A stretch of DNA of 9,523 nt from Roseiflexaceae bacterium (GTDB lineage: Bacteria; Chloroflexota; Chloroflexia; Chloroflexales; Roseiflexaceae): the NCBI GenBank assembly GCA_014381165.1, contig JACMIM010000242.1, positions 1 to 9,523 on the forward strand, given 5' to 3'. Under the pieces are notes generated by a model. That model was not told the DNA's origin and searched no databases. It saw only the letters and a program-made list of their open reading frames with translations. Shown one piece after another: positions 1 to 4,728 of this stretch. A program made the position numbers and the translations under genes. Positions within the stretch are counted from its first letter, which is position 1. Each line of letters starts with the position of its first letter.

Positions 1-3000
1 ACCCGCACCAGTACCGGCGCCACGCTGCCGTCGTCGAGCGCCGCCAGCGCTTCCAGTCCCGCCCGCGCCACCTCGCCGCGCTCGTCCTGGGCGAAGCGTA
101 ATAGCAGCGGCAGTGCTTCACGATCCCGCATGCGGCCCAGCGCACGCAGCACACCGGCGGCCAACACCTCTGGCTGGCGCTCGCGGCGTAGAATGTCGCG
201 CAGCAGCCGCCGGCCCTCGGCACTGGTCTGGCTCGGCAGGTGCTCGGCGGCCAGCCCGCGTAGCGATTGGTCTTCGCCACTATCGGCGAGCAGCCGCATC
301 AGTACAACTTCGGTGGCTGGCTCGTCCAGTGCGCCCAGCCCAATAATCGCTTGCGAGCGCAGGTGCAAGTCGGCCTGAGGGTCGTCCGCGATCTGGCGCA
401 GTACCGGCAACGCGCTAATCGTGCCACGCTGGCCAAGCGCCTCCGCCAGTGCGCCGCGAGTGAATGCGTCGATCTCGGTTCGCGCCAGCGCACGGTGCAT
501 GACGCCTTCGCCCTGCGCATGGCTACACAAATGCTGAACCGCCATCCAGCGTAGCAAGGGGTTGATCTCCGGCCCTTCTAACAGGTGGCCGAGCGCCTCG
601 GCGCTGCCCTCGCCGGTGCGGGCCAGCGTCGCCACAACATGATCACTGGCAGTTCCGCAGGCGTCGTCGATCAGCGCCGCCATCAGCGCGGCGCGGGCGC
701 TGTTGCCGCCGATCATTGCCAGCGCATCGGCGGCGGCGCGGCGCAGTGTATCAGCACGGTCGGCCAGGAACTCACGCAACGTGGTCGGCGACTCCGCCAG
801 CGTTGGCGCACGCATCTGCGCCAACTCCAAGTGCAGCAGCAGAACCTCCGGTAGTTCGCCGCTGCTCGCTGCATCTGCGGCCAGCGCATCACGCAGGTGC
901 GGCGGAATTGCGCCGTTCAGCCGCTCGAACGCCCCAGTCAGCAAGGCGTCCAGAACTGGTATCGCCGCATCGTCGCCGATCTTTCCCAGCGCGATCGCGA
1001 TCGATTCGGTTAGCTCGATATCGGCCTGGGCATGGGTAAGCTGGTCGAGCAGCGGTGCGATCGCAGCGTGGCCCAAGGTTGTGATGCCCGCACAGATGCC
1101 GATCGCCAGCTCGCGAGGTGTAGCCGGATCGGCCAGCAGCGCGCACAGCAGCGGCGCAATGCTGGTGTCGGCATCGCCAGAAAGCCGTGCCGCTGCCAAC
1201 GCTCGCACGGTCGGGTTGGCATGCTCGTTGCGCACGATCGCGGCGAACTGGCCGCTGGCTGCCTCAGCCAGCGCAGCGACACTGAGCAGTTGGGCGTAGA
1301 GCGGTAGGCTGATGTCGTGAGCGAAGCGGGCCAGCAGCGGCTGTGATTCTTCGCCAAAGCTGGTGGTGAGCTGCTCGATCGCGCCGATGCGCGTGTCGCT
1401 CGGTGCTTCCTGGTCGATCGCCGCGCGACTCAGTGCGGTTTGGCCCCGGCTGGCATCGCGTGCGGCCAACGCCGCCAGCGCGGCCTGGCGCAGCGGTGCG
1501 CTTTCATCGTAGCAGGCCCGCTCGATCACCGTTAGCGCAGTCGGTTGGTCGTTGCTGCCCAACAGCGCCAGCCCAGCGATACGGTGTTCGGTGGGCAACT
1601 GGCTGTCCTCGATTAGCACAGCTGCCACCTGAAGTAGGCGCGCGCTATCGAGCCTGCTGCTGGCTAATCGCAGCTCTGCCGGTGCAAGGCGTTCGACTAG
1701 GTGCGCGCGGCTCGCGTGGCTGCGCAGCGCTTGGACATACAGCCAACGCACCTGCGCGGCTGGATCGGCTGGCAGCTCGTTTGGCGCTGCAAGCGCGCCC
1801 GCACGGCTGACCAGCACGTCGGCCAGCGACCACGCCAGCGCCTCGCTCACCGCAGGACTGTAAATCATTTGTTCGGCATAGCCCAGCGCTAAATCTTGTG
1901 GTAGCAGCGCCAGGAGCTGCGGAATGACCTGCTGGCTGCGCTCGTCGGCCTCGGCAAGTGTGTCCAGCACATTGTTGAGCGCGGCCCGGCATTGGCGCAG
2001 CAGTAGCAGAGCCTGCGTGCGCTGTGGCGGTCGCCCGTCGCGGGCGATCACCGCCAGCGCACCGATAATGCGAATCGTCCAGTTCGGTGGAGTGTCTGCG
2101 CACTCACGCAGGCAGTTGCCCAACGTCAAAACATCCTCGATCTCTGGCCGGCCAGCGCCCCAGATTGCGGCAAACAGCGGCCCGGTATCGGCAGCGATAC
2201 TGCTACAGAAACGGGCGATTTCGCGCCGCTCGCCCGCTTCCAACGCGCCAAGCAGGTCGTAGCGCTGCTCGGCGACCAGCTGCTGGGCGGCAAGAAAGCT
2301 GCGCAACAGCGGCGCGACAAAGCGTATCTCCCCAACGGCGTTCGGCTCGATCAGGCCGTCTACAAGTTTGGCTGGCCGTTCGTCATAGGCCGCCAACAGC
2401 TGAAGTTCGTTCAGCTGCGCATCGTCTCGTCCGCGGGCGAGATCGAACAGCACAGCAAATGCAGCATCATACAGGTGCGCCCGCGAGTGTGGCACTCCGC
2501 TGCGCGCCACAACAATCGCCAGCAGCGCGACATCGAACACGCGCTCGCCGAGCGGCGCTAGCGGGCTGCCGGCTCGCAACACCCCGGCTAGCAGCGCCCG
2601 CCGATCAGCGGGCACCAGCAGTTCAAGCCAGCGCTCCAAGTTTTGCTCGCTCGCCGCCGCGATTGTCAGCGTGGTGAAGCCCGGCCAGCGGCTTTCGTCG
2701 CGCGCGGCCTCGACCACCACCTGGGTTTCTGGCCACTGCTGCGGCGCGGCCTGAAGTGCTTCGCGCCAAGCCTGCTGGCGCTGCGCTGGTAACTCCTCCA
2801 GGCTGGTGATCAGCAGCGCCCAGCCGGCCAGGCGTTCCGGCAAGCTACCCTGAACACTGGAGCGCTTTGGGGCGCGCCCTGCTACCTGCGCCGCCTGCCC
2901 GACCGCTTCGGCAAGCAGCGTGATTGGCGGCTTGCGGCCATCGTCAAGGCTGGGAAGCGCGATCAACAAGGGCGTTGCGCGATCGTCGGCGAGCCAGTGT

Positions 3001-3254
3001 TGCGCCAACTGCTGAAGCGCAAGCGTGCGCCCGCTGCCATTGCCACCGCACAGCACGACATAACCTGCCTGCTCGACCGTGTCGTCAAGGTGGCGGGGCG
3101 TGCCGTCTATGCCAACAATCAGCAGTGGAGCGTCCAGTAGGGCTGGCAGCGTGCGCAGCAGCACGCTTTGCTGAAATTCATTCACAAGCTTTTTGCGATA
3201 TGTGCGCAGGTCGTTGGTGTGGCGTAGACGCTGGACTACATTGAGCGCGACCAT
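1..3254 (-). CDS. NACHT-like (STAND) NTPase with C-terminal HEAT repeats, 3' end outside window
   Basis: One uninterrupted frame of 1084 codons runs from ATG 3254 off the left edge. The start is supported by CGGAG eight bases upstream of the ATG. Residues 66-84 hold a P-loop-like stretch (GGNGSGRT, 70-77) after a hydrophobic strand (VVLC). Residues 147-155 (LLITSLEEL) sit where a Walker B is expected. Residues 309-326 (RFVAPLLRSFLAAQQL core) resemble the helix that follows NACHT modules, often written F-H-x-x-x-E-[FY]-x-A-A. From about residue 555 onward there are repeated helical pairs of about 30 residues with A/L-rich, D-capped patterns, for example 749-771, 836-862, 930-957 and 1028-1055, typical of HEAT/PBS-lyase repeats. 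No signal peptide or membrane segment is seen, so it is probably cytosolic. The P-loop lysine is Arg and the Walker B Asp is Thr, so ATPase activity is doubtful. By architecture it may be a signalling or defence sensor, but no effector domain is visible. HEAT assignment is firm; NACHT is moderate. Confidence 0.75.
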   Translation of the reverse strand, partial: MVALNVVQRLRHTNDLRTYRKKLVNEFQQSVLLRTLPALLDAPLLIVGIDGTPRHLDDTVEQAGYVVLCGGNGSGRTLALQQLAQHWLADDRATPLLIALPSLDDGRKPPITLLAEAVGQAAQVAGRAPKRSSVQGSLPERLAGWALLITSLEELPAQRQQAWREALQAAPQQWPETQVVVEAARDESRWPGFTTLTIAAASEQNLERWLELLVPADRRALLAGVLRAGSPLAPLGERVFDVALLAIVVARSGVPHSRAHLYDAAFAVLFDLARGRDDAQLNELQLLAAYDERPAKLVDGLIEPNAVGEIRFVAPLLRSFLAAQQLVAEQRYDLLGALEAGERREIARFCSSIAADTGPLFAAIWGAGRPEIEDVLTLGNCLRECADTPPNWTIRIIGALAVIARDGRPPQRTQALLLLRQCRAALNNVLDTLAEADERSQQVIPQLLALLPQDLALGYAEQMIYSPAVSEALAWSLADVLVSRAGALAAPNELPADPAAQVRWLYVQALRSHASRAHLVERLAPAELRLASSRLDSARLLQVAAVLIEDSQLPTEHRIAGLALLGSNDQPTALTVIERACYDESAPLRQAALAALAARDASRGQTALSRAAIDQEAPSDTRIGAIEQLTTSFGEESQPLLARFAHDISLPLYAQLLSVAALAEAASGQFAAIVRNEHANPTVRALAAARLSGDADTSIAPLLCALLADPATPRELAIGICAGITTLGHAAIAPLLDQLTHAQADIELTESIAIALGKIGDDAAIPVLDALLTGAFERLNGAIPPHLRDALAADAASSGELPEVLLLHLELAQMRAPTLAESPTTLREFLADRADTLRRAAADALAMIGGNSARAALMAALIDDACGTASDHVVATLARTGEGSAEALGHLLEGPEINPLLRWMAVQHLCSHAQGEGVMHRALARTEIDAFTRGALAEALGQRGTISALPVLRQIADDPQADLHLRSQAIIGLGALDEPATEVVLMRLLADSGEDQSLRGLAAEHLPSQTSAEGRRLLRDILRRERQPEVLAAGVLRALGRMRDREALPLLLRFAQDERGEVARAGLEALAALDDGSVAPVLVR

Positions 3255-3285
3255 AGCGAATTCTCCGTGGCGAGCAGTGGCCGGG

Positions 3286-3325
3286 TTATCCACAGAGATC
3301 GTATGCCAGCAGGTCGTTATCAACA
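3286..3325 (+). promoter_or_regulatory. Pair of DnaA-box-like sites over a weak putative promoter
   Basis: TTATCCACA at 3286-3294 matches the classical DnaA box exactly, and TTATCAACA at 3317-3325 differs from it by one base. Their starts are 31 bp apart, about three helical turns, in the same orientation. On the minus strand a weak sigma70-like promoter for the NTPase gene can be drawn between them: TTGTTG (3321-3326), 17 nt, TACGAT (3298-3303). The second box overlaps that -35 and the first box covers the expected start point. No replication gene is in the window, so this is not evidence for an origin. The site match is seen directly; DnaA control is inference. Confidence 0.35.
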
Positions 3326-3376
3326 AGGTCTGGGGGTTACAAGCAAATTACAGCAGCGCCGGATAACAGTACGTTT

Positions 3377-3439
3377 TGCCACAAAGACGCAAAGACGCGA
3401 AGGTCAAATGAACCTTCGCGTCTTCGTGCTTTCGGTGCC
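3377..3439. repeat. Octamer-based inverted repeat, possible terminator of the oxidoreductase gene
   Basis: Arms 3377-3404 and 3412-3439 form an imperfect 28-bp inverted repeat. The inner 13 bp (aagacgcgaaggt, 3392-3404, against 3412-3424) are perfect around a 7-nt loop. The left arm is built from 8-nt units (cacaaaga, cgcaaaga, cgcgaagg). It begins 11 nt beyond the oxidoreductase stop codon on the minus strand, so the RNA hairpin could terminate that transcript, although no clean U-tract follows. Similar AAGACGCAAAGA-type repeats are, to my recollection, dispersed between genes in several environmental phyla. Confidence 0.6.
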
Positions 3440-3450
3440 TTAAGCTTTCG

Positions 3451-4467
3451 TTACAGTTCGCTCACCAGAACGCGCCGCCCACTGCGGGCCGATTCGATCG
3501 CCGCAAAGACCATCGACAGCGATTTGATGTTGTCGTGGCACGCGCCCATCGGCGTCGCACCAGTCTCGAGCGCGTGCAAAAAATCCCGCAGTGATCCGGC
3601 GATGCCGCCGTGGATTTGGGCTACCTCCACGCTGGCCGGGGCCACTGTCGAGACAAAGCCGCCGCGCTCGGTCACGACTTCGGCGCTTGGTGCAGTCTGG
3701 CCGTTCCAGGTTGCCGTGCCGTGCGGCCCCACCGCGCGCCACTCGCCCTCCCAGGACGTTGGCACGCCCTCGGCACACCAGCTGCCCCGGTAGGTGTAGC
3801 GCAGCCCGCCGCTCATTTCGAAGATTGCGTTGGCGCAGGCACCGCCCGTATACCAGCTCCAGCTGGGGTTGAACTCCTCGCAGTAGACGGCGACTGGGTC
3901 GGCAGCGCAGAGAAAGCGGGCAGCATCAAAGGTGTGAATCGCCATATCGAGCAGTAGCGGGCTGGCCATGTGATCGCGGAAGCCACCAAAGTGCGCGCCG
4001 ATGTAGAAATCGCTGTTGAGCAGGCCGAGTGGCCCGGTCGTTCGCTCGATTAGCTGGCGGAAAGCCTGGAGCCGCCCATCGTAGCGGCGGCTCTGGCTGA
4101 CCATGTACAGTTTGTTGGCTCGTTCAGCGGCGGCGACCATCGCGCGTGCCTGGACCATCGAAGCCGCCATCGGCTTTTCGCCAAGCACCGGTAGTCCTGC
4201 CGCCAGCGCCGCTAATGTGACATCGTGATGCGCCTCGGGAATAGTCACATCGACGACGAAATCGGGGCCCACCGCCTGCAACGCCCTGGCAAAATCGGTG
4301 TCAGCGTGCAGCGGGGGCAACTCCAATTCGGTCGCCGCCTGTGCCGCCGCGTGGGGGCGCACATCCACCCAGCCACCGATCCGCACATCAGGGTGTGCGT
4401 GCAAATTACGCGCCCAGGTCTGGCCCATGCCGCCAGCGCCGACAAGTAGCGCCGTGAAGCTTGTCAT
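3451..4467 (-). CDS. Gfo/Idh/MocA-family NAD(P)-dependent oxidoreductase
   Basis: The product is 338 aa, the usual length for this family. Residues 4-15 form the Rossmann strand and dinucleotide loop (LLVGAGGMG, glycines at 10, 12, 13 and 15). The family signature EKP is at 97-99 (VLGEKPMA), with the lysine that normally contacts cofactor and substrate. D174 and H178 (LLDMAIHTFD) match the conserved D-x-x-x-H of the C-terminal alpha/beta substrate domain. Members oxidise or reduce sugars, inositols and related polyols in the cytosol, but the sequence does not tell which substrate this one uses. The ATG at 4467 is preceded by AAGGTGAG, eight bases away. No sugar transporter or kinase is adjacent, so the pathway is unknown. 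It lies downstream of topA on the same strand, but a 261-bp repeat-rich spacer argues for separate transcription. I see no clear promoter of its own. Confidence 0.9.
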   Translation of the reverse strand: MTSFTALLVGAGGMGQTWARNLHAHPDVRIGGWVDVRPHAAAQAATELELPPLHADTDFARALQAVGPDFVVDVTIPEAHHDVTLAALAAGLPVLGEKPMAASMVQARAMVAAAERANKLYMVSQSRRYDGRLQAFRQLIERTTGPLGLLNSDFYIGAHFGGFRDHMASPLLLDMAIHTFDAARFLCAADPVAVYCEEFNPSWSWYTGGACANAIFEMSGGLRYTYRGSWCAEGVPTSWEGEWRAVGPHGTATWNGQTAPSAEVVTERGGFVSTVAPASVEVAQIHGGIAGSLRDFLHALETGATPMGACHDNIKSLSMVFAAIESARSGRRVLVSEL

Positions 4468-4484
4468 AGTAGTTACTCACCTTA

Positions 4485-4498
4485 CGCAGCATGCTGCG
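4485..4498. promoter_or_regulatory. 14-bp perfect palindrome just upstream of the oxidoreductase ribosome site
   Basis: CGCAGCATGCTGCG is self-complementary over 14 bp. It ends 17 bp before the ATG on the minus strand and abuts the Shine-Dalgarno region. It could be a repressor operator or a small 5' hairpin. It also touches the left end of the adjacent large inverted repeat, so it may simply belong to that element. Confidence 0.3.
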
Positions 4499-4564
4499 GG
4501 CGAACACGAGGTTCGCCCCTACAGCGACTGATGCGCCGCGTAGGGGCGAACCTCGTGTTCGCCC
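4498..4564. repeat. Perfect 25-bp inverted repeat with 17-nt loop
   Basis: The left arm 4498-4522 begins GGGCGAACACGAGG and ends CCCCTAC. The right arm 4540-4564 is its exact reverse complement. The loop is 4523-4539. It lies between topA and the oxidoreductase gene, where both transcripts would form a very stable hairpin. GTAGGGGCGAAC-type palindromes are, from general recollection, common dispersed intergenic elements in several phyla including Chloroflexota. No transposase is present here. It may also act as a transcription stop or RNA stabiliser for the topA message. Confidence 0.85.
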
Positions 4565-4643
4565 TTGTGTTCGCCTCGTGTTCGCTCGTGTTCGCCCGCA
4601 TGTTCGCCCTTGTGGTCGCTTGTGGTCGCTTGCGTTCGCCCGC
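4551..4643. repeat. Degenerate 10-12 nt tandem array (CTCGTGTTCGC type)
   Basis: Starting inside the right arm of the inverted repeat, about eight copies of a 10-12 nt unit follow head to tail: ctcgtgttcgc, ccttgtgttcgc, ctcgtgttcgc, tcgtgttcgc, ccgcatgttcgc, ccttgtggtcgc, ttgtggtcgc, ttgcgttcgc. The unit copies the arm of the neighbouring palindrome, so the array probably arose by expansion of that arm. The remainder, 4644-4728, up to the topA stop codon, shows nothing I can assign. Confidence 0.75.
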
Positions 4644-4728
4644 CACGCCTGCGGTGTTTGCATGAACTGCACGCAATGAAGCCAACGTCCGCGTGGGTCG
4701 GTGCGTATGGTGAGGTAGTCAATGCCTT

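Noticed and set aside
703..1299. Plus-strand Ser/Ala-rich frame of 198 codons
   Set aside because: It is the mirror of the HEAT-repeat gene, low in complexity, with no domain pattern. The minus-strand frame is longer and repeat-structured.
3286..3325. Chromosomal replication origin
   Set aside because: Only two DnaA-box-like sites are present, with no AT-rich unwinding region and no dnaA, dnaN or similar genes in the window.
4498..4643. CRISPR array
   Set aside because: Units are 10-12 nt and contiguous, with no spacers of regular length and no cas genes nearby.
4406..4722. Several overlapping minus-strand frames with repeated R-A-N-T and G-E-H residues
   Set aside because: These translate the inverted repeat and tandem array. 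The repeating peptides come from the DNA repeat, not from a gene.
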